From Glandiceps talaboti (Eukaryota > Hemichordata > Enteropneusta > Spengelidae), in contig NC_135556.1 of NCBI RefSeq assembly GCF_964340395.1, positions 21,350,223 through 21,367,722 on the forward strand: 17,500 nt of DNA, in the 5' to 3' direction. This document shows positions 1-11,900 of the stretch, piece after piece; positions within the stretch are counted from its first letter, which is position 1, and every line of letters starts with the position of its first letter. The notes beneath the pieces are model-generated. The model searched no databases. It was not told the origin of the DNA and saw only the letters and a program-made list of their open reading frames with translations. A program made the translations under genes and the position numbers.

Positions 1-2054
1 TATACATGTACCACGAATTGATAGAACTAACATCACGTGTCGTACTGCTGTAGAAATCGAACTCGGAGAGTACCCAAGGTGATGACGTGACTATCGTCGA
101 CCCATATGTCACTTTGCAAAATGTAGTTTTGTTAGAAGAAAGTAAATCACGTGTGAAAGTGTAAGATGTAAACGAGAACGTTATTTTATAAAGGGGGTAC
201 AAAAAATAATAGAAAGAGATTTATTTGAGGGGGTGAGGGGTTACGCTATAACAGTTGAATATTTCAGGGTTACCGTTTTCCTAAAACGATTGTTGTGCAT
301 AAACTACTACCAAGGACGATTTAGCAAAGTTCAACTTTGATAATTACTAGTATACTGAGTCTCTCAGAGAGTTTCTTTTGACATTATTGCCCCAGGTAAA
401 ATAACCTTAAATGTAAGCAATGAAGAATGCAGACAGTAACTTATAGATCACTGAACTAAATGGTACTATAACACACCATATAAAGACGAAAAATAGTTCC
501 AGTATGCTCTAATTTACGAAATAAATTCTTAGGTATTTTTGCTGGACGGGTTGTATTTATTCTGTAGCAGATGGTAGAACGTTTTTGTCACGTAAATAAC
601 GTGTCATACCTTTGTAGTATTCAAATATTTGACCCGATGGATTAAAATAGATGAACATATGCGATTTCTATCGAGCTCATGAGGTACTTAATTACACGAG
701 ACACAAGTTTGGCCTTGTTAAAAGTGATTTATCCATGAAATATACCAGTGACTGATACTTCAACGTATTTATGCTGATAGTGATACTGATGACGTAATTG
801 GAGAATGGTGGAACTGATAATTGGAGTCGGTATCTACATTTGTTATTTTTCCTTCGGGAGATCTTTCAATAACAAATTAACATTTTTTTAAAAATGATAA
901 ACTTGCAATTTTGTGTTCTTTTTACATTGCAAGTGCAAATTGTATACCCTTATCGCATTACTATTACGTTCTACAGAGACTTGGTGAATGGCATGTGTTT
1001 AATGAGAAAAGAGTCGGTGTGTGTAAAATGATATGCTCACACCCCCTGTTGTTCATCAATTTAGAGATATTTTAAACACAGATATAGGTTTATAGGGTCT
1101 TATTAATAATAATAAGGTCGGAGCAGACACGTGATTCACTATCTTAGATAGTCAAAACGAATATATAGAATACGCAGATAGGATATTGTCAACATGAAAA
1201 GTAGACAACCCCCTCCCGACTAACACAACCCAAATGAAAATCAAGTTTTTTATAAACATAGTATTGATATAATATTAACTTTATGACACAGCTGTATCGT
1301 CAGTGAATACAGTATGGTAAACAATAACAACAACAGCATTACAAATAACAACAACAGCAAAACAATTTTTTTTCTCTCTAACACTAACACATTATGTGTT
1401 GGCGTTAAGTGTCATATCATATTTACTCATGTACTGGTATGTGATTAACCTTTGAAACGTCTGCTTTACTATTTATAATTCTCTCTTTTTTTGTTTACTT
1501 TATTCATTCACTCAAACTAGCATTTTTCCGCAATGTTACATATTATATATTTTGATGTAAACGTTTCATTATTTTGCAAAAGGAATTGCACCCAAACGAT
1601 GTCCTCCTCGGAAGAGCTCTAATTTGGGGCCTAGATCTGAAGTCGATAAATATTGACGTGACTACGCATACTTGCATGAATTGAAGCATGCCTATTTTTT
1701 TGCATTCAATTTATCAATATATGGGTTTTTAAGAGTAATTACCTGTTTTATTTGCCACCCATTTCGTTATCTTTCTGTACACATAGAAATCAAGGACTAA
1801 TTGGACTAATTTGAATACGTACGCTTTCAGTAGTAAATGGTTTCACCAACGTCATTAAATGAATAATTCCTATACACATGACCTAAACGATGTTTGATGT
1901 GGTTTCACGTCTTTAAAACCATTAGACATTCCTCCGATGACCGTTGGCGCTGATTTAATATTTCCACTCGAAGTCACATTCCAGAACCATACTCGTTGAA
2001 AAGAAGTCATGAACTGATGGAAATGCACTGTTCGCAATCTCAGACTGTTCTGTT

Positions 2055-2095
2055 ATTACACACAGGGCTTTAGATTATTACACATAGGGCCTTAG
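2055..2095. repeat. Imperfect 19-nt direct repeat, period 22
   Basis: Two copies of a 19-base unit (2055-2073 and 2077-2095; first copy attacacacagggctttag) differ at two positions and are separated by three bases. It looks like a small local duplication. No function is suggested. Confidence 0.6.
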
Positions 2096-2452
2096 ATAAA
2101 CGAGGCTATCGTCTCCTTTTTAGGTGATGCATACCGGAGTGCTCACGCCTCCATTAACGAACTTACCGTAGTAAACAAATGCTATGTAAACTACATCTGT
2201 TCACATTTCGAGGTAACCATCCAATCTGTGCCTCTGCAATCATAACCAATCATAACGAATCGATTTCTTATATACTCTTTCGGCACCAACAAAATCTGCA
2301 TGTAATTATTTTTTCCTGAATGATAATTAGATTAAATTATGTGAAATGCAAGTTATTTCAGATGGTCTAAGTTTAGGGACAGTCTCAGTTTGTCACTAAA
2401 TTACAGACAACTCGAATAATACTAGTATAAGATTGTACATCTGCAGTGTACC

Positions 2453-2538
2453 GGGGGGGGGGGGGTTCAAAAAATCTTGGGTTCATGGGGGAAAGGTATG
2501 ACATGTTTTTGTAAGCGCGAAAGGTGGGGGGGGGGGGG
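2453..2538 (+). repeat. Pair of 13-base G homopolymer runs
   Basis: G runs of 13 bases occupy 2453-2465 and 2526-2538, separated by 60 bases. A related 11-base G run at 16335-16345 is likewise followed by TTCA. The runs could form G-quadruplex-type structures and are prone to length errors in sequencing. They are non-coding as far as I can see. Confidence 0.7.
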
Positions 2539-3490
2539 TGCTGCGAAAAATACCTTGACGAAAATATGTTCTCTTCAGCCCCCTACCACGCACCCCATTT
2601 TTTCCACTCGTTCCCTAAAACTATGGCCAATTACTACCGTGACAATACATTTTATATGTATATCAAACAGCATTGAGGTAAATAATTTTCAAAAGCAAAT
2701 ATCTGGTTGTTCGATCAACCACTTCATTGGCTGCTTAATCTTAGTGGTATTCTGATATTTGACTGTAGTCGTCATAGTAACGCAGTCATGAGTAAAACAA
2801 TTTTCCGTCGATTTTCTATATATCACGCGAAAGTGGAACCTCGTTTTGGACACATAGAACCAACGGGAGATTGAGTGTGTCTGAATTTTTGGGTATGTAC
2901 ATATTAATTTAGCCCTTAGTTCGCAGTTAAAAAGTAGGTGAAATGCTAGCTACTCAGCGAACTATTTTTCTCTACTATGTGTTTGTGATAACTAGAGAAG
3001 TTCCTAATAACGGTGTACTGTGAAGGTATGTGCGACTGCCTACTTCTGAACTGATTGAGAGGTCTAGCTATTCCAAACAAACCCATGACAGTCAAGCAAC
3101 CTTTGGACTTTTATCATATTGCAGTAGACGAAGTCATCGACTCATTTGTTGACGTCTGTTCTTACGTGTATTTCGTACGGCGAGTGGCTCACTAAGTTTA
3201 AGGTCATCTGCAATAGTACGTCGAGTCGTAAATTTGAGCTAGGCGGATCGCATAGGCATATATTTCAGAGAGGCTAACAAGTTAAAATTTGAGAACCGAC
3301 AAGGTATGTATGTACACCGGCCTTGATGTCTCTAGATCTTACGTGGTATTATGAATGTGTTTATTGTAATATGAAATTCCAATGCATATTATTTACACAT
3401 ATGTTTATCTCTTCTGCAAACAGCCACTATCCTCACATCCATCCAGTTTGTTCACAAATCGACGCTTTCCTCTCAAAGAAGAAGTTTATG

Positions 3491-4411
3491 ATGGAGTTCA
3501 TTGATCCCCATTTCCATATCTGGGACATAACTGGTAAGTCAAGAACAGGTCAGTCTGCTGATGTTCTTGGTGGACTTGGAAGAGCCTTTCCTTCGTACTT
3601 GGTAGACGACTACCTTACAGATTTGAGTACAGTGACGGGGATGACATGCAAAGGTTGTGTCTGGATTGAATGTCTTTCGACTATTCCCCTGGCTGAAGCA
3701 ACATGGGCTTCTACTGAATGTATGAAATTACTCGATGACAGTTCCATTGCAGATTATAAAATCGTCGCCAGGTGTGATCTGTCGGATGAGGATGTTAAGA
3801 AGCGGTTGAGGCGGCTGGGGGGAGTGGCAGAATTCGTAGGGGTACGTCATATTCTAAATCACCATCCCTCCAACCCTGATAAGACTTACCCAATGGTTGA
3901 ACACGGTGACTACATGGGAAACGAAGACTGGTTGAATGGCTACGCGATTCTAGATGACCTTGGTTTGACCTTTGATCTGCAAGTCAACCCTCATCAACTT
4001 TTCGACTTCGTAAAGGTAGCGCAAAAATACCCCAACGCAAATGTCGTTATCGATCATCTGGGAATGCTGAATGAGCCCTCTATGGTTGCGACATGGAGAG
4101 CCGGAATGAAAGCACTAGCTAAATTTCCGCAAGTATCGGTCAAGTTGTCTATGTTCGATGTCATAGTACCAAACTGGGATAAGGATGCCAAAGCTCGTCA
4201 AGAGATACGTAGCTACGTCAGCGAAATCATTGAGTTATTTGGAGCCGATAGATGCATGTTCGCTTCAAATTTCCCCGTTGACAAATGCAGTGGACACAGC
4301 ATGGCTGAGCTGTTTGCGTCGTATCGTGAATTCGTGTCTCATCTTGACAACAAGAGTCAGCGAGACCTCTTCTATGGAACGGCAGCACGTGTTTACAAGT
4401 TTGACTTGTAA
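3491..4411 (+). CDS. Amidohydrolase-2 family lactonase-like protein
   Basis: The predicted product is a 306-residue TIM-barrel hydrolase of the Amidohydrolase_2 group (PF04909/COG3618), which includes L-fuconolactonase, L-rhamnonolactonase and 2-pyrone-4,6-dicarboxylate lactonase. Visible motifs, numbered from this start, are DPHFHIWD at 5-12 (the strand-1 metal/substrate motif), WIE at 58-60, VRHILNHHP near 118-126, DLQVNPHQL at 162-170, VIDHLG at 186-191, VKLS at 217-220 and ASNFPVD at 258-264. The length matches the family and the chain runs to its normal end. The frame stays open upstream to 3323, but I chose the ATG at 3491 because it has A at -3 and G at +4 and sits directly before the conserved DxHxH strand. 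A possible splice acceptor (tctgcaaacag) ends at 3423, so 5' exons may exist. The coding part has no intron. Substrate is not identifiable; the likely location is the cytosol, since no signal peptide is seen. Confidence 0.85.
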   Translation: MEFIDPHFHIWDITGKSRTGQSADVLGGLGRAFPSYLVDDYLTDLSTVTGMTCKGCVWIECLSTIPLAEATWASTECMKLLDDSSIADYKIVARCDLSDEDVKKRLRRLGGVAEFVGVRHILNHHPSNPDKTYPMVEHGDYMGNEDWLNGYAILDDLGLTFDLQVNPHQLFDFVKVAQKYPNANVVIDHLGMLNEPSMVATWRAGMKALAKFPQVSVKLSMFDVIVPNWDKDAKARQEIRSYVSEIIELFGADRCMFASNFPVDKCSGHSMAELFASYREFVSHLDNKSQRDLFYGTAARVYKFDL

Positions 4412-4709
4412 GGACTGCAAACTTCATCATGCTGTTGATACCCAAGTTATCAACGACCGAAATCCTTGAATTTTAGTGTCTATGCAATATTGCGACTACT
4501 TGTAGTTGAAAGGTTATTCACATGTAATCGAGTAATTTAAACAAAATTTGTAACCATGTAAAACAAACATGTGGCACTTCACTTCACCTGTACTGTAACT
4601 AAATTACTGATAAATATATCTACATACATTTTATATAATGCAAGATAGGAATAGAATCATCGAAATCATGGTTTGACCTTTCTCAGATGCAGCAGTTTTC
4701 TTCCATCTC

Positions 4710-4715
4710 AATAAA
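4710..4715 (+). terminator. Candidate polyadenylation signal AATAAA
   Basis: A canonical AATAAA lies 298 bases after the lactonase stop codon on the same strand. The spacing fits a short 3' UTR. It is AT-rich sequence, so a chance match is possible. Confidence 0.4.
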
Positions 4716-4975
4716 AAATTTATGGTAGAGGACTAAGAGCAAAGAGATAGTCATACAAAGTCATATCATAAAATTAAACTTTTTTAATCCTCACTTTGAT
4801 TAATACACAAGTTGAATATTACAAAATAGATTACACCTTAAGTTTACTTTCGGATGGCATTATTAGAATGTTATCTTAACATTGCTTAATTTCAGAATCC
4901 ATCCTATGTAATACTTCACCATGCTTCACCATGTTTTGAGAATCTTTTACTATGAATAACGTTTATTAAGATAGC

Positions 4976-5242
4976 CATACGGATTAGGATTGGGTATTTA
5001 TTTTGGATTTTTAATTTCTAAAAACAATTTTATTATGTCTTCCTACTTCAAAAATCAATGTGAAACAACATAGACCAAGTCTCTGTTTGTAACTCGACAC
5101 ATGGCAAAATTCAACAAACGTGTAAACGGTTTGTTATTATACGTACAATAACAAACCGTTTACACATTAGTTAAATTATTTTGAATTTTGAAGAAGGAAG
5201 ACATAATAAAGTTGTTTTATAAGTTACCCAATCCTCATACAC
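4976..5242. repeat. Foldback / MITE-like inverted repeat element
   Basis: The two halves are reverse complements over about 265 bases. The centre is a perfect 19-base arm pair (5120-5138 and 5147-5165, gtgtaaacggtttgttatt) around an 8-base loop. The outer arms also pair: aggattgggta near 4985-4995 with its complement near 5226-5236, and tttattatgtcttcct near 5029-5044 with its complement near 5201-5216. The left half carries roughly 50 extra bases. No open frame lies inside. This is the shape of a non-autonomous foldback or MITE transposon. I could not identify target-site duplications. Confidence 0.75.
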
Positions 5243-5372
5243 ATGGTCACTTTTTAACTATTATATATGAATACATTTTTAAAATTATGTTATTATAGAT
5301 TGGGAATCCATTTCATATTTCAATCCATCACGAATAAAATATCAATATGTAACCAATATATACAGTGTGTGC

Positions 5373-5452
5373 ATGTATGTATGTATGTATGTATGTATGT
5401 ATGTATGTATGTATGTATGTATGTATGTATGTATGTATGTATGTATGTATGT
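5373..5452 (+). repeat. (ATGT)20 microsatellite
   Basis: Twenty perfect copies of ATGT. The same motif occurs as ten copies at 12711-12750 in an intron of the minus-strand gene. The long frame crossing it is an artefact of the array and the GA tract that follows. Confidence 0.97.
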
Positions 5453-5547
5453 GCAATAACAGGAGATTTAACTAGCTTTTCGGTAGAATTGTCACTGACC
5501 TCAGACCAATGTAGAAAATTTTCTATAGTAGTCTTAGGTTTGACTAA

Positions 5548-5748
<201 letters not shown>

Positions 5749-7178
5749 CGAGAGAACATATCGACTACACGTATATTAACTAGACTAGTAAAAACACGGA
5801 GGCTTGAAATTTGTCAACAAATAGTTGTTTTTGTTTATTGCTTACGTCGTTCTTACTTTACAAAAAAATGTTTTTTGTTTGTTTACTTTTTATTTATGAG
5901 TTCTACTGAGCGTAATTAAATTAAACGTAGATCTTTCCTCGTTCAAAACAGAGAAAACACTAATTACATGGTGAGTAAGGGTCGAAGGTTAATGGCGCTA
6001 AATTACCAGAACTAACTCATAAATGATTAATAAGGTAGTCATAGTGTAGTAAAGGTGCACGTGGTTTATTAAAACTAACAAAAGAACAAGTTAAAATTGA
6101 TTTAGAAAAAACATCAGATTTTCAAATCATCATTTTCTTGCATGGCACCTTGCAGGGAAAAGACATTTTAAAGAGCAAAAAAAAGTAAACAAACAAAAAA
6201 CAAAGTTTTGTGAAGAAAGAATAAACCAATATGGCCAATTTCATAATAATGACCATAGAACTGTGACTAGTGTGATCCGAGAAGTCTCAGGGTAGCTAAA
6301 TGAATCTGGTATGAGTGGTATAGAGCTAAACATGTATGTATTGTGTGGTTGCTAGGCTGAAACTAAATAGCTAATCTTGGTAATGGTCATAACATACTTT
6401 AATGAAATGTATAGAAATATGCGAATCGCCGTGATGACGTCATCAAAAGAGTTTGATGAATAGATTGATGTTACTGTGGAAACATCGTCACATTATTCTC
6501 CCTTATGAAAGGTGAAAACTAGTTACCAGCATTGATTAGAATACGGTAAATTTTTGAAAAGTTGATGAAATCGGTACAATATTTTGCATGCAGAATACTG
6601 AGTAAATGAAATGACAAAATGCAAACTGTATTCTGATTGGATATATTAATTTGTTATTGCGATATTTTGGTTCACGTTTGTGGACACAAACCTAAATGTG
6701 TAAGAGACGGTGTCTTTATGAGTGCTACCTTTATATAAACAAATTAAAAACACCATTTAAAATGGAAAGGACATTCTTAATCAACAAGACTGCATGGAAT
6801 TAAACCCCGGATCAGTGATTTCTTGTGTATTATCACACCACACAGGTTTAGTAACTTAACAATGAAAGTGGACTTCACTCTCACTTCGTACCAGGACAGT
6901 AATGGCATTATCAATATCGTTACTAACGTAACAAAACACATAATTATTTGGTATTAAAAGTACAAAAGTATCACAAATCAAAATATAAGGAGGAATTTTT
7001 CTGTCAACAAAGTTATCCGAGTATTTGATAAACTTTAGAACTCAGTGAAATCGGTTATATACAGTACATTATAAATCAGACCTTGGACTAACTTGTTATT
7101 TAAACAGTAAATGTTATCGAAACTTTGCAAGAACATGGCTTCTATAAATCCATAAAATGGAACTGGGTGGAATTTAGA
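5749..7178. other. Intergenic spacer between convergent genes
   Basis: No protein-like frame is visible. The spacer holds an inverted-repeat pair (5869-6202) and the presumed 3' UTR of the minus-strand gene ending at 7179. I saw no canonical AATAAA on the minus strand in the first ~450 bases after that stop; an ATTAAA occurs near 6400-6395. Confidence 0.5.
5869..6202. repeat. 22-nt perfect inverted-repeat pair, 290-base spacer
   Basis: A 22-base segment at 5869-5890 (ending tttgtttgtttactttt) recurs as its exact reverse complement at 6181-6202. Similarity continues outward imperfectly (gtttatt... near 5833 against its complement near 6220). It may be the termini of a small non-autonomous element, though the low-complexity T-rich composition lowers certainty. 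Confidence 0.5.
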
Positions 7179-8773
7179 CTATTGTTCAATTTTCACGAGT
7201 AGTCCGTACAGAATAATTGACCCTCTTTGTTTGGTGAACCATTCCAATTCTTGGTTGCTGAACTTTGGGTCGATGGTTCTTGATCCAGCACCGATTGTTT
7301 CGACGCCAATTGTATAACACTTTGGTTCAATAGAAACTTGGAAAGCCACTCTAGCTTTGTATTGCCTGCCAGTAACAGCGTCAAAAAATCTAAAAACAAC
7401 ACAGTAAAATAACATGGAAAATTTGCATGTAATCTGCAATTGATTGATACAAATGGACAAGTGTTGGACAATAGATAGAGAACAGATCATTTTTGAAAAT
7501 ATAAAAACACTAAATGTCATTGTAAATCCACGTGACACTATGGCAGTTTTGCGAATAGTCATGTGATCACTAAGGCAAGTCAGATGTGTTGCTATTAGAC
7601 GAATATATAAACGAGAGAACATTTGTTTACATTATTTGGGTATGCGACAATTTTCATCAAATGTTCAACACTACCTGTTCTACAGCCAGTAAAATTGAGA
7701 TCACTGCTTTCTCTCTATATATACGCAATATTCCTCAAAGTAAAATCATGACAATTGTTCTCATTTTGCTACGTCACGTACAGTCAATATAACTACCTTA
7801 CGTTGACATCTGACAGTCAAACAAAATATTCAAAGTTGTCATTCAGTGTTTTGACCCCTTGGCCCACTGTCGCAAATGATATATATATACGTGCGCTAAC
7901 GCTAAAGTCCACTTACTCGCTTGGATACGCATACACGTTACAGCCAGAATATCGTATGCTCGGTGAGAGAAAGATCTGCTTAGTGTCAAAACCCGTTGGT
8001 TTATTATCATCTGTGAAGTGACCATCCCTTTCACCAAGTTTCTTTCCACCCATGGCAATGTCACCTGAAAAGGTAAGTTTGCAGATAAGGTATCAATAAG
8101 GAAGAGTGTGCTTTGGAAACAATATCATTGAAAAATCAAAGTTATTAAATTTTCTCCAAACTTTGCCATGTGAAAGCTTGTTCCTGGTCCTTTTTGAGAT
8201 GATAAAAGAAAAAAATGGACAGTATTCGGCGGCCATATTGGATTCTAAAATGACTAAATTTTGATATAATATTAAAAAAATGTACTGTGACCCAGATTTT
8301 TAACACTGCTTTTAAATGAGAATAGTTTAGAGTTTTCTTGAACAAAGCAAGAGCAAGAGTTTGAAGAGTTTATTTCTGAGGTAAATGCTACTTTAATAGG
8401 TTTTTTTTACTCCTGTTGACCAGCATGTCCTAGTACTTGAGATAAACACCTGACTTTTTTAGTTCATCAATACTTTATTTGGGTCTGAATGAATGAATGA
8501 ATGAATGAATGAATGAATGAATGAATGAATCACACTTGTAATTGCTTCGTGAGACCAACTTTACTTCTCAATTTCTTAAATGAAGCCAGTTTTATTAAGC
8601 AGGCCAGGGTCGTAGCCCATGAAGTAAAATACATACGGGTACTTAAACGTAATATCTATTTGTTCATACCTGGCATAAGTAAATCTCCACATTCAAGGAT
8701 TGGTTTCACGGACTCAATCACAGTGCCATGGTATGCTACGTGCCATTTTTCAAATACTCCCAAGGCATGGGCT
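7179..8773 (-). CDS. Exons 9-11: C-terminal PARP/ART-like domain
   Basis: Exon 9 (8773-8670) encodes FEKWHVAYHGT, then VKPILECGDLLMPG. Exon 10 (8064-7917) encodes GDIAMGGKKLG, a Gly-rich loop, then TKQIFLSPSIRYSG and VYAYPSE. Exon 11 (7389-7179) ends IDPKFSNQELEWFTK...YGLLVKIEQ-stop. The order matches the three signature strands of PARP-type ADP-ribosyltransferases: His-Gly-Thr/Ser followed by an IL..G(D/L)L helix (His682), a G-I-Y-F-like strand (here Q-I-F-L, Phe733) followed by Ser-x-x-x-x-Tyr (Ser741, Tyr746), and a final-strand Glu (Glu798 or Glu800) about 20 residues before the end. The usual second-triad Tyr is Phe here, so activity is uncertain. The fold call is inference from motifs. 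Confidence 0.65.
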
Positions 8774-8836
8774 CTTACTGGAACACTTCATGAACAAAAG
8801 TCAATTAGTTGTGATTTGAACATGCACAGATATTGA

Positions 8837-8880
<44 letters not shown>

Positions 8881-8883
8881 CAA

Positions 8884-8914
<31 letters not shown>

Positions 8915-11900
8915 TATCAGTTAGATGTATACACATAATATTGAAACACATACATACACTACATTTTTTTCTAAATTGTGTGTGGGGGTGGGGGAGAGTG
9001 CAGTTATTAAAACCTATTCTACATTGGAACCATACACGTGCAGTTTTTTCCAGAGCAACTTTTTCGAATACTTACACCAAAGCAAATCGACACCAACCAT
9101 TCGGTGTCCCGTAACACATCGGTGGCTCACCACGAAGGTAGTACAAATCATCACCTCTTTCCATGTGACAGGACGTACAATAACATAAATCGTGCTTCTT
9201 ATCAAAGTATCCATCTGTAAAGAAACAACAAACACACAAACGTATGATTTTTATCAACCCACCTTACCATGAGAAGCAGCTGTACTTCAAAAAGGGGTCA
9301 GGTACTAGATAGTCGTGAGTATTAACCGATTGATTGTTGCCTATCACCATTTAATTACAATCATGCTAATATTCCTTCTCTTTTTTAGGTAAATCAAAGA
9401 ATGAATTTGAAATTACTAATTAACTCACCTAGAAGATTGAGGGATTTCTTGAACCGCTTACAGAGCAAAAAATATTGACAGGACTTGGGTGCCACAGAGG
9501 TCATTGCTATATTATTTGTAAGGGTAAAAAAACCGAAAGAACATATTAAATGATTTATCAAAATAAAACAGTACATCACGATGTCAGTGGTCAAACACAT
9601 TTTATGAAGCATTTTCCCGCTATAAATATATTGATATATCACGCCCATACATACACATACAAAAACACACATTCATACTGAATTTTGATACTCAGACGTA
9701 CAAACTGCGATGGTGAAAATATGCATATGCAAGTTAAACATTTTTAAGCACCCTGTGATAATATTGTTATAAATTTGACTAGTGAGAAAGGTTATAGGTC
9801 AACTGTAGTTGATAACAAATTTCAATAGGTTCCATTAGGAGAACAGCGCTAATGCACCGAAATGGTGTCTATATATGAAAGATTAATAAATAAACAACTA
9901 TGCCCCTTACATGACTCGGGAGGTTTCAAAAGTATGAGCGCCCTCTCTGCTGCTTGTTTCACGGCGGTATCATCACAGTTAGCGAGCCGGGACAAAGTGT
10001 CAGTCACTTCAAAAGTTTCTAATATCTTGATTCTGGTATCCTCTAGTTTGCAAAGTACCGCCAATGTATTGATAGCGCACTCCTGTTCTAGTGGCAGGTC
10101 TTTCTCCATAAGCTTATGCAAAAGTTCAACACCGCCATCGTCAACGATTCGTGTCTTGTTGCTATCATTTCGACCAATACTGCCAAGTCCTTTCACTATC
10201 TCTGCTACTGTTACTCCCTTGTACTGTAAGTTTGGTTGATCGAGACTCCCCTTGAAGAGGTGTAGGAGATACCGTATGACTTCTTCGCCCGCTTCAAGGA
10301 CGTTTTCCGTGTCATCATCCTTCGTGTGCACGTAAGACAAGGTCAAAAGCGCGACTGTTGCAATTTCAAGGTCACTGGAGCGAATATAAGGAGATATTTT
10401 TTCAATAGTGTCTTCATCATAGAGTCCTTTGTTATCGATAGCTTTGGAACAGTTGAGAAGGACACCCATCGCTGATATAATCAACAAATGATGATTCTGG
10501 ATCACGACGAAGAAAAAAAAAGTTTTTTTAATGATAATAAGCATTAATACACAATAATACATTTTTGCGTTTTGAGTAAAACTTCAGTAAATTTAAATTT
10601 GGAAATCAAACCAGCAAGACCTGCTAATTATAGATAGTTATGCCAACTATCATTCTATCAAAGAGAAAAGAAACAAATATATGTACTTACAAATGTAAAT
10701 AGTTCGTAACAATCATGGCTATTGTGTCGTTACTCTAGAATAATATATACAATGGGTAACAAAATGTCAAGTGTTCAGAATCTGGGTAAACAAAATGAAC
10801 TAACCAACCTCGTTTTCAATATAGCTCCACTCATATTTTTCTAGGTCCTTTAGCATATCGTTTACCAGTCCACACTGGCCAAATCGTCCACACAGTTTGA
10901 TACTAAAACTCGAATACCGCCAGATAGTACTTCGAATCGCCTTAATACTCTCTAAATCGTCTTCAGTAGGATCCTCACTAATCATGAGATTGTCGAGAAG
11001 GTATTTTAGCTGCTCAGCGGCACCAAGTTTGGCTAGGTGGTCTCCAAATTTCTGTCTGGTGCGTTGATCTTCCCATTGAGCACATGGCTCAAGTATGTAT
11101 TGATACACCAAAGTGCATGCTCGGTGAATATCTTCGTCAGCAAACTGCTTCAACCCATGTACCAACTTTCTCATCTGTTTCATCACAGCCTCGGGCCCGT
11201 CTTCGCCAATGTCAAATGTTTGTGGAGAGGTTAGTTCAAAGTCACCGATGGAAGCTCTTTCTTCGGTATAACCTTTCTCTGAAAACACAGGAGTTAAAAA
11301 CAGGTTTGTTTGTTTGTTTGTTTGTTTGTTTGTTTGTTTGTTTGTTTGTTTGTTTGTTTGTTTGTTTGTTTGTTTGTTGATAAACGTGTCAGCCAGGGGA
11401 TGAAATTCAGAAAATGACAGACAATGGAGAGAGAACTCTAAGGTTAGATAGGGATAGTCTACTTTAAAAGTAAATACGTAACGAGCTCATGACATAAAGA
11501 CGAAAAAACATTCAAAAATAAAACTCAAATGACCATGGAAAAGTGACTTTAAAGTGAGGAACATAAATTAATCCTTACGAGATAAAGTCTACATCACAAT
11601 AGATTACTATCATATTTCTTACCACAAATTGATATTTCTTCTGTCTTGGCATAAATATCAACAACACCATAAAACTCTTCCTCTTGGAATTCACTCAGAT
11701 CAAGCGATTCTGTTTGTTCTTTTCCATTCAAATAAAACTTCAGGGTATAATTATCTGTCATCATGAGTCCTATGGTGTCTCCAACCTAAAAATGATAAAT
11801 ATCGAATATCAATATTACCCCGGATCCGTTGCTCTATCTGTACGTGTTATACACTTTGGACATCATACAGGTTTTGAAAAGAAATGAATTCGCTTTGAAC

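Larger units (their letters stand above)
1..3400. other. AT-rich non-coding flank, no gene recognised
   Basis: I found no open frame with protein-like composition and no domain I recognise in this stretch. It contains short A/T-rich patches, a CAA-rich patch near 1320-1365, a small palindrome near 1385-1410 and two 13-base G runs. The 92-residue frame at 2477-2755 runs across one of the G runs and looks like chance. The 3' part may hold upstream untranslated exons of the lactonase gene, but I cannot place them. Confidence 0.6.

Noticed and set aside
1379-1412. Small imperfect palindrome around aacacattatgtgtt
   Set aside because: Too short and too common in AT-rich DNA to call a structured RNA or transposon end.
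2477-2755. 92-residue frame after the G run
   Set aside because: Crosses a G homopolymer, has no recognisable motif, and its composition matches non-coding flank.
3323-3490. N-terminal 56-residue extension of the lactonase frame
   Set aside because: Composition is unlike the family, it contains a likely splice acceptor at 3423, and the conserved barrel starts right after the ATG at 3491.
4914-4933. Two tandem copies of cttcaccatg
   Set aside because: A ten-base duplication without further copies; no functional reading.
7843-8064. 73-residue minus-strand frame overlapping exon 10
   Set aside because: Shifted frame of the real exon; only the frame GDIAMGGKKLG...SPSIRYSG joins in phase with exons 9 and 11.
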